Positions 1 to 10,997 of a stretch of DNA of 64,000 nt are shown here, in pieces. The position numbers were made by a program, and so were the translations under genes. The number at the start of each line of letters is the position of its first letter. Position 1 is the first letter of the stretch. The DNA comes from Mixophyes australis (Eukaryota > Chordata > Amphibia > Anura > Limnodynastidae), in contig JAVHZZ010000004.1 of NCBI GenBank assembly GCA_036250195.1, positions 250,164,028 through 250,228,027 on the forward strand, in the 5' to 3' direction. The notes under the pieces are model-generated. The model was not told the origin of the DNA, made no database searches, and saw nothing but the letters and a program-made list of their open reading frames with translations.

Positions 1-510
1 GTTGTGCTCGTCTTTTAAACACAAGTTACATACTAGTTGCGTCCAACCATGAATCAGGCCTTGAGTGTTTTAATAGGGAGTTAGGCCACCACTAGCCACC
101 AAAACTTAAATATGCCTTGCCGTATCATCAAGTGTCTGTAACTGTGTGTACCTGTCTCAAGAACTCTCCAAAATATTTCAGATGTGTTAAATTGACTTGA
201 AATCTAGTCACTGGGACAGCGATCATATGCTCATCAAATTATGTAGTGGCTACTTGAGCCCCTTGTTTGAGGACATTGTCATCCTGGAACCTTCCACTTA
301 GAAATACTGCAGCATAAGACAAATATGATTCCACAGTATGGCTTTGTGTTTATTGCCATCTACCTTTTCCTCTTACTGGACATAAACCAGCCCAAGTAAT
401 TTCTCCCTACTTCTTAAAAGAGACGTGAAAACCCTTCCCTGTGCATCGAAGCTCCATTTAGCATGCACCCTACATGTGTTAATCCAAATGTTAATAAGAG
501 GGTAAAAAAT
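1..510. other. No gene recognised
   Basis: AT-rich DNA with only short open frames and no recognisable protein or RNA. It leads into the SINE that begins near 511. Confidence 0.5.
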
Positions 511-785
511 GACCATATCTGTGTGGAGTTTGTATGTTCTCTCCGTCTTTGCTCGTATTTCCCCTGAATGCGCCGGTTTCTACCCGCTGTCCAAAAACAC
601 ACTGGTAAGTTAATCAGCTTCTGACAAGATGGCCGGTGTGGATGTGTGTTTATGTGGTAGGGAATTTAGATTTTGAGCAGCAGTGGGGCAGGGACTGATG
701 TGAATGACTACATATACTCTTCACAGAGCTGCATAATTTGATTGCAAATATGATATGCAAATAAATGATAATAAATAAATAAAAA
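511..785 (+). mobile_element. Deu-domain SINE, 5'-truncated, with L2-type tail
   Basis: Positions 511-600 match the Deu core shared by many deuterostome SINEs, with the TGTGTGGAGTTTG motif, a degenerate CTCCGTCTTTGC stretch and the CCAAAAACA motif. After it comes a tail with a GCAGGGAC-like motif and a terminal run of AATAAATGATAATAAATAAA, which resembles L2 LINE 3' ends. Such tails let the LINE machinery mobilise SINEs. The tRNA-like head with its A and B boxes is not visible, so this copy looks 5'-truncated. The family call comes from memory of the consensus and was not checked by a search. Confidence 0.7.
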
Positions 786-1473
786 TGTATCTGACTTCAT
801 TACTTTCCCCTGGCTTACATTGATAATTACAGTCAACTGATTTAGAGCTGCTTGCTTATTTTGCTTTGCATGTCATACCAATGTACGGTCATTATGGTCA
901 AAAAAATATGTAATTTGCATCTATATAACTCAAGCTTCAACGCCATGCCCACCCTAATCACTATTCTCATGAAAGATCAGCAAGCTGAACCGTATTCACT
1001 TCACCACCATCACTCATGTCAACAATACCGCAACAATTACTCCTCTCACAAGTTCCTGGAGTCTTTTCTAGCCATGGTGACAAAATATTCGGTAGCATGA
1101 CCTACCCAGCAGTTTTACACATGTCCCCAAGCATGATCAGACGTTATTTGTTTAATTAACTCAGGAATGTCTCAGTAACGCAAGTGTTTCCTTTATTTTG
1201 GCTGATGTACCTGTGATATTAATGAGTAGCATTGTGGTATTAACCACTCTCTCTATATTTAATTCTTCTTTGTCATTTGCATTTTACTTGTTTCTTTTCA
1301 CTATCATTACAGCATCATGGTTTAATTCAGTATGTTCCATTATTACACTTGGTGAGGAAGTGAAACTGACTATACTCAGCATTTGAGTTCATGGTAAAAT
1401 GAGTTACTTCCTTACAAAGTGTAATGGAAACACGTATAGTGTGCTAGACTTCAGTAAGTGCAACTTCCTTTCC

Positions 1474-1474
<1 letters not shown>
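786..1474. other. No gene recognised
   Basis: Unique-looking AT-rich sequence. The open frames at 852-1100 and 1198-1386 encode low-complexity or hydrophobic peptides without a recognisable domain and are probably chance. Confidence 0.5.
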
Positions 1475-1518
<44 letters not shown>

Positions 1519-1551
1519 TATATTTACATATATATCTATGTGTACATATAA

Positions 1552-1594
<43 letters not shown>

Positions 1595-1639
1595 CACATA
1601 TACATAGTTATATCTATATGGGTAGATAGGTAGATAGAT
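1475..1639. repeat. Compound microsatellite (TG)n(TA)n plus GATA-type repeat
   Basis: A short TG run passes into two TA blocks separated by variant ATAC/ATAT steps, followed by GTAGATAG-type tetranucleotides at 1620-1639. It is probably highly polymorphic. Confidence 0.9.
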
Positions 1640-2099
1640 TAAACAAGGGGCCTTATAAATATGTACCTGTGTGTTTTTTATTATAATTGTTTGTTATCCT
1701 GAATGCCTCAGAGAACGATTGATATAATTCTCTACTATCTAGGAAGGGCTTTAAACATGTATAGTGATGGAATATAATGTGGAGTTGGAGGTAAAATATG
1801 AGCACATTTATAAAGTAACGGTTTGGTTGTGTGCACATAACTGTAATTGTTGCAGATTTTAGATGTATCATTCATTTCTTTTGAACATTGCTTAGATGAG
1901 TGATTCCCAAACAGTGTGTCAAGGCAGAATTGTGTCATGATACCAGGCTGGATGTGTCGCAAGAAGTTTTTCTCAATAGTAAAATAGTCTTATAAATAGT
2001 AAATATATACAGGCATAGGAATCTGTTATCCAGATGGTCATTATCCAGAAAGATAAAAAAAAATAAAAAATGCTGTTTTTTAATAATGTCTTATATAGT
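1640..2099. other. No gene recognised
   Basis: AT-rich DNA. Overlapping minus-strand open frames at 1653-2185 show no family resemblance. A short A-rich patch lies at 2055-2070. Confidence 0.45.
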
Positions 2100-2502
2100 G
2101 ACACGATCACTAAGCATTTTCTACTACTGTAATTGCAAGGCGCACTGCTTAGCTGCCACAGTGGAAGTACATAAAATAAGGACATTCAAGCTGGACAAAA
2201 TAAATGCAGACATGAAAACAAAGGGTAGGGAGGTCCCTGCTCATGAAGAGCTTACATTCTAATTGGAAGATGACACAGCTGAAACAAGAGGAACAGGTGG
2301 CTCAGAGTGGCGATTAGGACAGTTGTGAGGGTTTACCAGTGTGAGCAGAATATGTATATACAGGGAAAGGTCTAATAAAAAGATGGGCTTCAGAGAATGT
2401 TTAAAGATTTTAAGGCTGTTTGAGAGTCTGAATGGGTAGGGTATTCCATAAGTTGGTAGCAGCACTTGAGAAGTCTTGTAGGCAATAGTGAGAGGTGATT
2501 AT
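2100..2502 (-). mobile_element. Old L2-clade LINE, RT C-terminus and 3' UTR (outer part)
   Basis: On the minus strand this reads as the end of an L2-type ORF2. The peptide at about 2465-2340 has a 'GIPYPFRLSNSLKIFKHSLK' stretch that parallels the WNSLP...LKSHLF block of the younger L2 at 52.6 kb. It is followed by the characteristic 3' UTR motif TTAGAATGTAAGCTC and a GAGCAGGGACC box. The rest of the same relic resumes at 3562, so a later insertion split it. Stops and indels make it inactive. The assignment rests on colinearity with the L2 copies elsewhere in the window. Confidence 0.75.
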
Positions 2503-2717
2503 TGTCATGAATCGGGGTCTTAGCTCTGTTTACGCAACTCTGCGGTATCATATCACCGTGCATCTCCCTCCTGTCAGAATGCAGTATTCTAAATCCTGGG
2601 ACAAAGCGTGACTTCTGTCTGCTGTACTGGAGGCTGCAATCTTGGGTGAGAAATTTTGCTACATCCTGTTTATTCTGAGCACCTGACTTCATCCACCAAT
2701 TAGCTCCCTCTGCAGAC

Positions 2718-2725
2718 TATAAAAG
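2718..2725 (+). promoter_or_regulatory. TATA box of the LTR-like element
   Basis: TATAAAAG lies 215 bp inside the element, with a pyrimidine-rich stretch about 25-30 bp downstream where an RNA start would be expected. It supports a plus-strand LTR promoter, now probably a fossil. Confidence 0.5.
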
Positions 2726-2809
2726 TCAGCTCCTACACTCGGCTAACTGTCAGTGCAACACTTTCCTAGTACCTGGTTCCAGCTTACTACTGTTGCTGTT
2801 TATTTGCTG

Positions 2810-3036
2810 CTTCATTCTGCCTGCTTTAATTCAGACTTCGGCCTTTAATCCTTTGTGAAAATTCAGCTTCTTTCTGCCTGCTGTAATATAGACTTCAGCA
2901 ATTAATTATTCGTGTTAATTTAGCTTCATTCTGCCTGCTGTAATACAGACTTTGGCTATTAACCCTTCGTGTGGATTTAGCTTCATTCTTTCTGCAGCTG
3001 TACAGATTCCAGCTGTCACCCCTCATGTGGATCCAG
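2810..3036 (+). repeat. 57-bp tandem repeat, four copies, inside the LTR
   Basis: Units begin at 2810, 2867, 2924 and 2981, with lengths of 57, 57, 57 and 56 bp. Each starts with CTTC(A/T)TTCTGCCTGCTG-like sequence and ends with a GTG...TTTAG or GGATCCAG segment. The copies have diverged, so the array is old. Confidence 0.85.
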
Positions 3037-3561
3037 CTCTCTTCAGCCTATTCCTATCTGACCGACTGGCTATTTGGGGTAGTAGGTTACTGCTCTGAGT
3101 CTTCCAAATTCTGGAGCCATCTCTGTGTTTCTGAGTACCGGCTTACAGTTACAAGCTTGTCTGAGGTTCTGAGTTCTGAGTTGCCCGGGGCCAGTTTCAG
3201 GCTTATACAGCTCAGAAGGTAGTCACCCCTGATAATCAGCTGCCTGAGTTTTGAGCCTTTCCAGTCCCAGATTTGGTACTATATTTGTCTGTGTGGATCC
3301 TTAGGGGTAAGGAGTCTCTGGCCGTGGGTTCAGTACCTCTGTACCTGCGTCCGGGTTACAGTCAGCCAGGTCCAGGTTCCAGTCGTTTATTGCAGTGCGG
3401 AGTTCAGTCCAGCATTCCTCCTCCTAAGATCTGGTGTACATGAATAGAGCACATTCTCCATGAGTAAGACCTTCATCCGGCCTCCTAGTTTACACTTCAT
3501 CCCTGCCACAGCTAGCCCCAAGGGTTCCGAGGCAGATCCCAGGAATCATATTGCCGTGACA

Positions 3562-3930
3562 GTTATCAGAGACAAGATGAGGCAAGGCATTGGTCAGAGA
3601 AAGAATTGAGAGGGGTTCTATTTTGATATTAGATTAGAGATACATGAAGGGGTGGTGTTGTTGAGGGCTTTATAGGTAGGGGTGAGTAATTTTAATTGGA
3701 TTCTGGAGGAGACAGGAAGCAAGTATAGGGATTTGTAAAGTGGTGTGGCATATGTGGAGCAGGAAGAGATGACGATCAGTATTGATTTGACATTTAAGAT
3801 GGATTAAGGCAGTGATAGATGGGCGAATGGAATGCCGAATAGGAGGAGGTTGCAGTAGTCAAGTTGGGAGATGATGAGAGAGTGGATAAGAGTTTTGGTA
3901 GCATGGTGGTTTTAGGCACCAAATTATGGA
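3562..3930 (-). mobile_element. Old L2-clade LINE, RT thumb region (inner part)
   Basis: Read on the minus strand, about 3900 to 3570 gives a degenerate version of the L2 segment starting 'DYCN.LL.G.P' and running through the 'LY.LPV..RIQ.KLL..TYKAL' block. This is the same order as residues 110-190 of the L2 C-terminal frame at 51.9-52.7 kb. It joins the 2100-2502 piece once the LTR-like insertion is removed. Confidence 0.75.
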
Positions 3931-3994
3931 AATGCCCTAAGAGCCAAGCATTCCACATTATAGATTATAGAACATAGAATAAATTTATTAACTA

Positions 3995-4326
3995 GGGGCC
4001 TGATTCATTAAGGATCTCAAATGGAGAGGATACTCATTTCAGTCTCCTGGACAAAACCATGTTACAATGGAAGGGGTGCAAATAAGTGTTCTGTTTAAAA
4101 CATAAGTTAAATACTGACTTTTTTCATGTAGCACACAAATATCAACTTTAAATTTCAGTGCACAAATAAGCTATCAAGTATATGTGTGTTACATGAAAAA
4201 ACAGGCAGTATTTAACTTATGTGTAAAACAGAACACTTATTTGCACCCCTTCCATTGTAACATGGTTTTGTCCAGGAGACTGAAATGAGTATCCTCTCCA
4301 TTTGAGATCCTTAATGAATCAGGCCC
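3995..4326. mobile_element. Palindromic MITE, family M1, 332 bp
   Basis: Almost the whole element is one inverted repeat: arms of about 145 bp starting GGGCCTGATTCATTAAGGAT flank a loop of about 40 bp centred near 4160. A TA dinucleotide lies on both sides (3993-3994 and 4327-4328), consistent with a TA-target element such as Tc1/mariner. It has no coding capacity. A second full copy is at 24322-24665 and a damaged one at 22108-22400. The RNA would fold into a long hairpin. Confidence 0.85.
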
Positions 4327-4328
4327 TA

Positions 4329-4733
4329 GATTTGTATATGTAAATTAAACAAATTATCTGTAATTCATTTGTGAGGTTAAATGTAATCATAATTCCTTTT
4401 TATTACAATATTGAAACATTGGTCTATGACAGAAAAATAGAGGTAGCAACTGTAACAAAATGCTTTTCACAGCACCATAAAGATTTGGAACCAATGACTT
4501 AAATAAACATAGTAAATTAATCAGACACAACAAGGAGATAAGAACAATCTGTATGTAGAATGCCATACAGAAGAAATATTGAGAAGCAGGGACTCCATAA
4601 TTTCAAGATCAGTTGTAAGAGACCGAAACATGGCTCTGGTAACACGCAACAACTTCAATTATATGAAATCATAGGCATTGAATTACAATACATATATTGC
4701 AATCCTTGTAATGAGTGGTTTGAAATAAATGTG
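4329..4733. other. No gene recognised
   Basis: AT-rich flank between a MITE and an LTR-like repeat. The 66-codon frame at 4560-4760 has no recognisable family. Confidence 0.45.
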
Positions 4734-5922
4734 TGTAACACCCCCTCATGCCACTCGTGAGGGGGGTGTTGCTGATATCCTGGGTTCACAGTAATCACTA
4801 TTAAGTGCAATGCCTCAACCCAAGTCTTCTAAGCAGCTCTCTGTGGGGATGTAGGTGCCATTACCAGGGGATGACTTTGGAGGCCCCCTTGAATCCAGAC
4901 AGACCCCTCAGGGATAACACAGCACAGCTTATATGTAACAACCCCCTTTGTACATTTATTAAAGGTATGGGTGCATGGATAAATCTGGCTGTTGGAACAG
5001 TATAAACAGGTGTAGCATATAAAATGCAATATACGATTTAATCTCCAACATTACTCTCAATCACAATTAAACTGCACCTCTCAATCTCCTCCTCTAAGAG
5101 ATATCTCTCTCAATCAGAATGTATATACCTACAGGCTTACCACACTGACAAAAGAACACCACGCCCAAGTTATACCTGGTTGCCTGTCTGCACTGACCAC
5201 AAACTGTTATAGCCAACTAGGTAATGATTAAATTAGTACTATAGAATTGTATAGATTTTAAATTGAGAATATAAATCGACTCTGATTAATAGAAGACATA
5301 GAACAACCTACGGTATATCACTCAAATAACACAGGACTGAATGGCAATAACAACTCAGCCACTAAATGCTGGGATAAAACCTCCATTGTCAGCAATTATC
5401 TATAGCAATGTATCTCACTATCACCACAATCACACGTGCAGCAGTCATTTCCCTCTGGCTATCTAAAGCAAACAATACATTAATATATGTATAATGTTGG
5501 GTACCGCTGCTGCACTTGTTGCATATCCTGCGTTATGTGACTGTCTTGTAGTGTATAAAGCTGCAGTGAATACTTTCACACTTATCCACAAATGAGGTAG
5601 CAGTTAATAAACTTGTCAGGGCCGTTATCTACTGCAGTTAAGAGTCTGTATTAGCCCAATTTTGAAAGAATTTGAAATTGCACTCTCTGTCTCTTTACAG
5701 CATGTGCCTATTCGTTTAAATGGATAATTAGATTTATTTGTCACTATGGAGGCAGGGTTCTTTGCAGACTGCAGCAGCAATCCATTTGGGCCAAATCACC
5801 TCTTACTTGCAGTCAGGACCGGACTGGCCATCTGGCACTTCTGGCAAATGCCGGAAGGGCCAATGGCCAGATGGGCCGGTGGGCATGCCCGATGAGCAGC
5901 AGCATTTGGTGGACGGAAAGTC

Positions 5923-6012
5923 AGTGACTGCCGCCTATGCGAGTAATCACATGGGACGGCACCACGTGACAGGTGCCGTCCCATGTGATTACTCGCATAG
6001 GCGGCAGTCACT
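5923..6012. repeat. Perfect inverted repeat, 41-bp arms
   Basis: Arms at 5923-5963 and 5972-6012 are exact reverse complements around an 8-bp loop (ACGTGACA). An arm-like GCATAGGCGGCAGTCACT occurs once more near 6808-6825. It lies within the hAT element and would extrude or fold as a stable hairpin. Confidence 0.95.
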
Positions 6013-7083
6013 CTCTTACGGCTCTGCGCACACACTGTCCTGATTAAAAAAAAGTTCAAGTGCTGATAAAATAGAGCCAGCAACGCTGAAAACAGCAGTG
6101 CCGCGTCCGTGGGGAATTTGTTTGCGCTGCTGGCTGCACTTGTCAGAGCTAGACCTACGCTTTGCAGCTCTCAGTGCGCACTGCCGCGTTTTCTGGCAAC
6201 CACAAACAACACACTACAGCAGTCGGCGCACATAGACAGGCAGGTAAGTCAACGAGAGGTTTACATGGGAATTACATGCATCACATAAACAGCAAACTGA
6301 ACAAAATGCATCACTGTTTTATTTTTCAACAAGTCTAAATAGTACATTATAATCATAACATGCACATGAGTGTAATCATGTAAGCCAAAAGCAAAGTTTT
6401 AAAATGTATTGCAAAGTGTATGGCACCTAGTAGGATACCGGGCTTGCAATTAAGCTTTTGTATTTGAGCATTAAACGGACTGCCATTGTTAAGGCATATG
6501 ACTAACGAATTTGCTAAACCACACAGGTCAAGCTGTACAAACAGACACATTAATTGTCATGTTGGTGTAGCTGAATATTGTGCTTTCTGTATTACTACCA
6601 ATAGCTGGCCTTTTAACATGACCCCTTCCACAGACAGAGCACAAGATGCTGAGCTCCCAAACTGACAACTTATTTTTCTGTTACTGTAACCTGGGGTTAA
6701 AAAATTAGTTTAAAACACCTTTCTTGTCAATCAATTCATTCAGACCATGCATTTGCACTTTTAAACTAAATGGGAATTTTAGGAGCAGAACATCGTGGTT
6801 ACTTGCATAGGCGGCAGTCACTGACCCCCCCTTTCGCTGACCAGCGAGCAGGAAGGAGGTGCTGCTGCTTGGATGTAACAAGGTAAGTGTCTCTGTGTGT
6901 GTGTAATAGTGCCTGTGTGGCTAATAGTACAGTGTGCCTGTGTGGCTAATAGTAAATGTGAATATTATTATTGTGGGGACTGGAGGGAGGCCTAATTATA
7001 AAACGTGAGTGCTATTGTTTTAACACCAGGGCTGATTGAAGTTTTCTAAATCTCATGTACCCATTTTTTTTTAAAAAAAATAG

Positions 7084-7167
7084 GGCATCCAATATTCCAG
7101 GATCAAGACAAGAATGAACTGAGCTAAAGAAACCAGCTACTACAAGTGGTGAAAGTGACCAAAACAG
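7084..7167 (+). other. Exon-like conserved block inside hAT N1
   Basis: A T-rich tract ending in TAG precedes the block, and CAG followed by GTAGGA closes it, so it looks like an exon with acceptor and donor. The same arrangement with about 75-80% similarity by eye is at 61527-61605. That copy has one fully open frame with a 'DPDKPQLKKPAATGGESEKN' peptide; this copy is broken. It may be a leftover exon of the autonomous parent. No function is assigned. Confidence 0.4.
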
Positions 7168-8301
7168 GTAGGAGAGAGCAGGACAGTCTGCCAACTGTCC
7201 TAAATCTGGTGGGGCAGTCCTGAATTTGGGTGACTGTCTCACTTAGTCAGGATTTGGTCCGACTGCAAGGACAGTTGGGAGGTATGTCCTGCTTCACAAT
7301 GTACTGCTTGTGAAGGCAGAGGTGTGTGCGTCTAATAGTAGTGCACACAGTATTGTCTGTATATTTGTCTAAAATGATAACCATGTTACACAATAGGGAC
7401 TCTTATGTCTTAAATACCCTGAGCCTTAATCCAGCTCTGGTTAGGGGAAGGGAACTGATAGTTGCTCCCAGTTACTGGACAGGACACAGACTGCAGAGCA
7501 AGCCGAGGAGCTCTAAGTCTCACAAGATTTTGTAATCTCGTGAGACAAAGACCTTCCCTGCTCACTCTACAGGAAGTTCCCACCCTTATGGATGTGAGCA
7601 GCACCAAAAGTATAGATAAGTACAGTGGGCTGGGGGTGTCATAATGTGCCTGGGGGGATGGCGTGATGTGACTGGGAAGGCATGATAAATGTAATGTTTT
7701 ATTATAATGTATGTATCAATGCCCCATGTAGGCCACACTCACAACACAATGTGGTCACGTCCTTTTCGGCTCTGTCGCTGCGCGGCGGCACATGGTTTCT
7801 TCCGGCTGGAACTGAGGTGGGCCTGTGTACTTTAAATGCCAGGGCTGATTTTTAGTCCCAGTCCGGCCCTGCTTGCAGTCCTCTCTGTTCAGCAGCACTT
7901 AACCCAAACCAGGAGTCTCACTCTCTGGCCATAGAAGCAGCTCTCTACAGAGCTCACCTGGAGGTTTACAGTCACCAGTCCCTTGTATAATGTTCCTTAT
8001 AAACTGGACACAATCACCAATTCTAGAAGGTGTCAGGCTTATCGCAAATCCTCCTCACTGGCTGGTCTCTGACTAGCCTGTCTGTGGAGCTCCAACAATT
8101 TAGTCTCACACTTTCCCTCCTGCAACTTCTCCACACTTTCCCAAGATGGTTGCTCTACCTCCTCTTCCAAACAGCTCTTTTTATGTTCTCTCCTTTCCTG
8201 ATTGGCGCTGGCAAGCTTTTTGAGTTGCCTCTTCCCTCCTCCTTCGTTTTTTTCCCTCCCCCCCCCAGCAGCCATTTTGTTATAGTCCTGCAGGGGTCAC
8301 A

Positions 8302-9005
8302 AGGAGGTAAACTAGCTAAGTTGATGCACCGTAATATAGCTTTGGGAAAAAGTCACAGTGAATGAGCTGAGTTTGCTTTCCAATCTCCAGAAATACAATA
8401 AAAAATCAAAGCCTTTAAAAAATAAATTATCTTGTGCAATGTTTTTCTATTTTATAGGGTTGCCATCTTTAGCGCACAATGTTCTCATAATTCTGACTAG
8501 TGATGCACTCAAATTAACATGGGACATAGGTTCCTGTAACTGATTCACCCAAAATGATGTGTGGTGTGAATTTTATGAACTGAGTAAATGGAAAACCACA
8601 TGGATATCCTGGCTTAATACAAAATTATGAGGGCCCTACTCATAGAAAGAAGCCTCTAATTGCAGTGATACATTGCCTGCATTTTGGATATGTCGGAAAT
8701 TCATGGCTGGCTTGTAATACAAATTAAGGTTCCGAAGAATTAAATCTTTTGCAGACTGGGAAAAAAAGACAAGGCGGAGGAGGAGAAAGAATTAAAAAAG
8801 TAATAAATAATGAAAAAAATTGCACTGGGTCTGTACAATACAGCTCCCATAGAAGCTGACACTGTGTACAATGAAGCTGTAATTCTCCCTATCTACTTTT
8901 TCTATATATGTACATTAGCATATAATACTATAATTATTTTGCAAATTTCATATTGTACCATAGTTGGCATAGCCTTGGGTGACATAGCATGGTAAACATG
9001 TCCTA
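8302..9005. other. No gene recognised
   Basis: AT-rich DNA between the LTR-like repeat and hAT copy A. The frames at 8358-8543 and 8810-8995 show no domain. Confidence 0.45.
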
Positions 9006-9329
9006 GTAAAAAGTAGGGATGTGCACCGGCGAGTTTTGAGGTCTCGTGTTTTGTGTTTTGGGATCCGGATTTTCATTATTTTTGGGGTTCGGATTTGTCT
9101 CGCAAAACACTTGACGAAAGGTCTCGGTTCGGATTTAAGGTTTTGGATTCGGATTTTTTTTGAAAAAAACATAAAAAGTTTAAAAATCAAGTTTTTGGGC
9201 TTATTTTCACTCCTACGCTATTATTAACCTCAATAACATTCAATAGCAAGCATTTCCACTAATTTACAGTGTATTCTGAACACCTCAAAATATAGTTATT
9301 AGTCCAAAACGTTGCAACGAGGTATCTTT

Positions 9330-9990
9330 CTGGACTGCGTAGAGGAGTGGGTCACCACAATATATATAATAAGAAAACCATCAACTTGTATGATTCGCAG
9401 CAATAAATGTACCTGGACTGCGTAGAGGAGTGGGTCACCACAATATATAATAAGAAAACCATCAACTTGTATGATTCGCACCAATAAATGTACCTGGACT
9501 GCGTAGAGGAGTGGGTCACCACAATATTATTAAAAAACCCTACACAGGTCTGAATTCCACCCAAAAAGTTTATGGACTGCGTAGTGTAGTGTTCCCCACA
9601 ATATTATTTAAAATTTTTGCAGCAACAGTCAACGTTGTTTAATATCTGATACACCTCTATCTGGACTGCATAGTGGAGTGGCCCCGGTACCCAATTTGGT
9701 ACCGGGGCCACAATACCTCCTCCAAACATGGTACAGACCATTCGTCATTGAGATCCCATCAAGTATGTTAAAGACAGACAGGGTCGAAGTGTTATTGGTT
9801 GACTTTGTAAACCAAAAAACTGTCCCTGTTGCACATAGTCGTGCAATGAAGACTGACTTTTTCATTTACCGGGGCCACAATAAAATAAATACACCCTCAA
9901 CTGGTCTGAATTCCACAAAACAAGTATCTGGACTGCGTAGTGGGGTGGCCCCGGTACCCAATTTGATACCGGGGCCACAATACCTCCTCC
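9330..9990 (-). repeat. Small internal satellite of copy A
   Basis: Three monomers of the roughly 80-bp type (GGACTGCGTAGAGGAGTG on the plus strand at about 9336, 9417 and 9497) are followed by monomers of the ACCGGGGCCACAATA type at 9660-9720 and 9930-9990. The same monomers are expanded much further in copy B. A GGTGTATCAGATATTAAA-type spacer (reverse strand at about 9635-9655) is shared with copy B. Confidence 0.85.
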
Positions 9991-10246
9991 AATTTCCAAG
10001 TGTAGTGTTTATAACATCTTAACACTACACTAATTCTAGCACGTCAAAACCTCTTGTTTTAAATAATGACAGGGCATTTAACTTTTGATTTAATTTATTG
10101 AATTTGTTGGCATTTTCTTTTACTTTTTGAACATGGCAAACGACTGTTGATTGGTCACATAATGCCCAAAAAAAAGTTGCAAGATGGAATTGTCCTTGGG
10201 CCCTCCCATCCACCCTTATGTTGTTGAAATAGGACATGCACACTTT

Positions 10247-10310
10247 AACAAACCAATCATTTCAGCGACAGGGCCTACCAAACAACTGTGGCTGAAATGA
10301 TTGGTTTGTT
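10247..10310. repeat. Conserved 3'-region hairpin of copy A
   Basis: Perfect 20-bp arms at 10247-10266 and 10291-10310 (AACAAACCAATCATTTCAGC and its complement) surround a 24-bp loop. Copy C has the same structure at 58244-58307. Conservation in two copies suggests an ancestral part of the transposon, perhaps in the 3' UTR or a subterminal region. Confidence 0.9.
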
Positions 10311-10365
10311 TGGGCCCCCACACCAATAAAACAATTCATCTCTCCCTGTACAAACTAAACAGGCT

Positions 10366-10629
10366 CTACTGAGGAAAGATGTCGTCCTCATCCTCAACCT
10401 CTGATTCCTCTCCCCCTACAGTGTGTACTTCCTCCTCCTCGCACATTATCAATTCGTCCCCGCTGGACTCCACAACCTCTGTACTGTCTGGACGGCAGTG
10501 CTGTACTTCATTGAGGAATTGATTATTCATTTTTATAAACATCATTTTTTCAACGTAGTGAGGAAGCAACCTCCTTCGCCACTCACTGACCAGGTTCCCC
10601 GCTGCACTAAAAACTCTTTCCGAGTACAC
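10366..10629 (-). pseudogene. hAT transposase C-terminal dimerisation block (copy A)
   Basis: The 87-codon frame starts with the hATC signature 'YSERVFSAAGNLVSE' and continues through RRRLLP. It then runs into a strongly acidic tail rich in E and D that ends at a natural-looking stop. The hATC domain mediates transposase multimerisation, and the E of the SER.FS motif is thought to belong to the D-D-E active site in Hermes-type enzymes. Copy C keeps the same motif but lacks this acidic tail. No core domain lies immediately upstream, so the fragment is non-functional. Confidence 0.85.
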
Positions 10630-10997
10630 ACTGGAGGGGGGACAACTCAGTTAAAAAATAGAGCCAGTTTGTACAGGGGCTTCCAAACTGCCTTTTGGAG
10701 TTCTACCACGTCACTACCTCTAGTTAATTTAGATTGCAAGGCTTGTAAATATAAATACTTTGAAGATAAAAAAGCAGGCTGCACAGACTGTGGAGCTAGA
10801 AAGTGAAATTAAATGGACCACGTTACTTTGGTGGCTATCTATGCCCCCCCCGCCCTACACTTGTAGTTGAATATAAATAAAGCAGCCTGCATAGACTGTA
10901 GAACTAGAAATTCAAATATACAAAGAAATGGACAAAGGCAGTTTGGTATCTGTCTGCATCAGATCCCCTCTCCACTAGGAGTAAAACAGAAAACTTT

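Larger units (their letters stand above)
2503..3561 (+). mobile_element. Solo LTR-like insertion inside an L2 relic
   Basis: This 1,059-bp segment interrupts the L2 relic exactly. It begins TGTCATGA and ends CCGTGACA, so it has the TG...CA ends of an LTR and a short inverted terminus. The flanks are ATTAT and GTTAT, a 5-bp duplication with one mismatch. A TATAAAAG box at 2718 sits in a plausible U3/R position, and the body carries a 57-bp tandem repeat. No gag or pol lies beside it, so a solo LTR from a Gypsy- or ERV-type element is the best reading. The plus orientation rests on the TATA box alone. Confidence 0.65.
5814..7871. mobile_element. Non-autonomous hAT element N1 with perfect 8-bp TSD
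   Basis: This 2,058-bp element starts CAGGACCGGACTGG and ends with the inverted CCAGTCCGGCCCTG. It is flanked by identical CTTGCAGT octamers at 5806-5813 and 7872-7879. CAGGG termini and an 8-bp duplication are hallmarks of hAT transposons. No transposase frame survives. It contains a perfect hairpin at 5923-6012, a third copy of the hairpin arm near 6803-6825 and an exon-like block at 7084-7167 that is also found in element N2 at 61.5 kb. It inserted into an older LTR-like repeat. Confidence 0.92.
4734..8301 (-). mobile_element. LTR-like repeat, minus orientation, split by a hAT
   Basis: The two ends are TGTAACACCCCCTCATG (plus-strand left) and GGGGTCACA (right), so read on the minus strand it runs TGTGACCCC...GGGGGTGTTACA. 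Minus-strand DNA near 8200 has a GCCAATCAGG box followed by CATAAAAAG, as in an LTR promoter. A GC-rich hairpin lies at 4738-4770. Without the hAT at 5814-7871 it would be about 1.5 kb. The flanking 5-mers do not match, so the outer boundaries are uncertain. Its left end resembles that of the repeat at 60112-62941. Confidence 0.35.

Noticed and set aside
5738..6083. 101- and 95-codon frames on opposite strands with the same peptide (VTAAYASNHMGRH)
   Set aside because: The shared peptide results from the perfect inverted repeat at 5923-6012, which reads alike on both strands.
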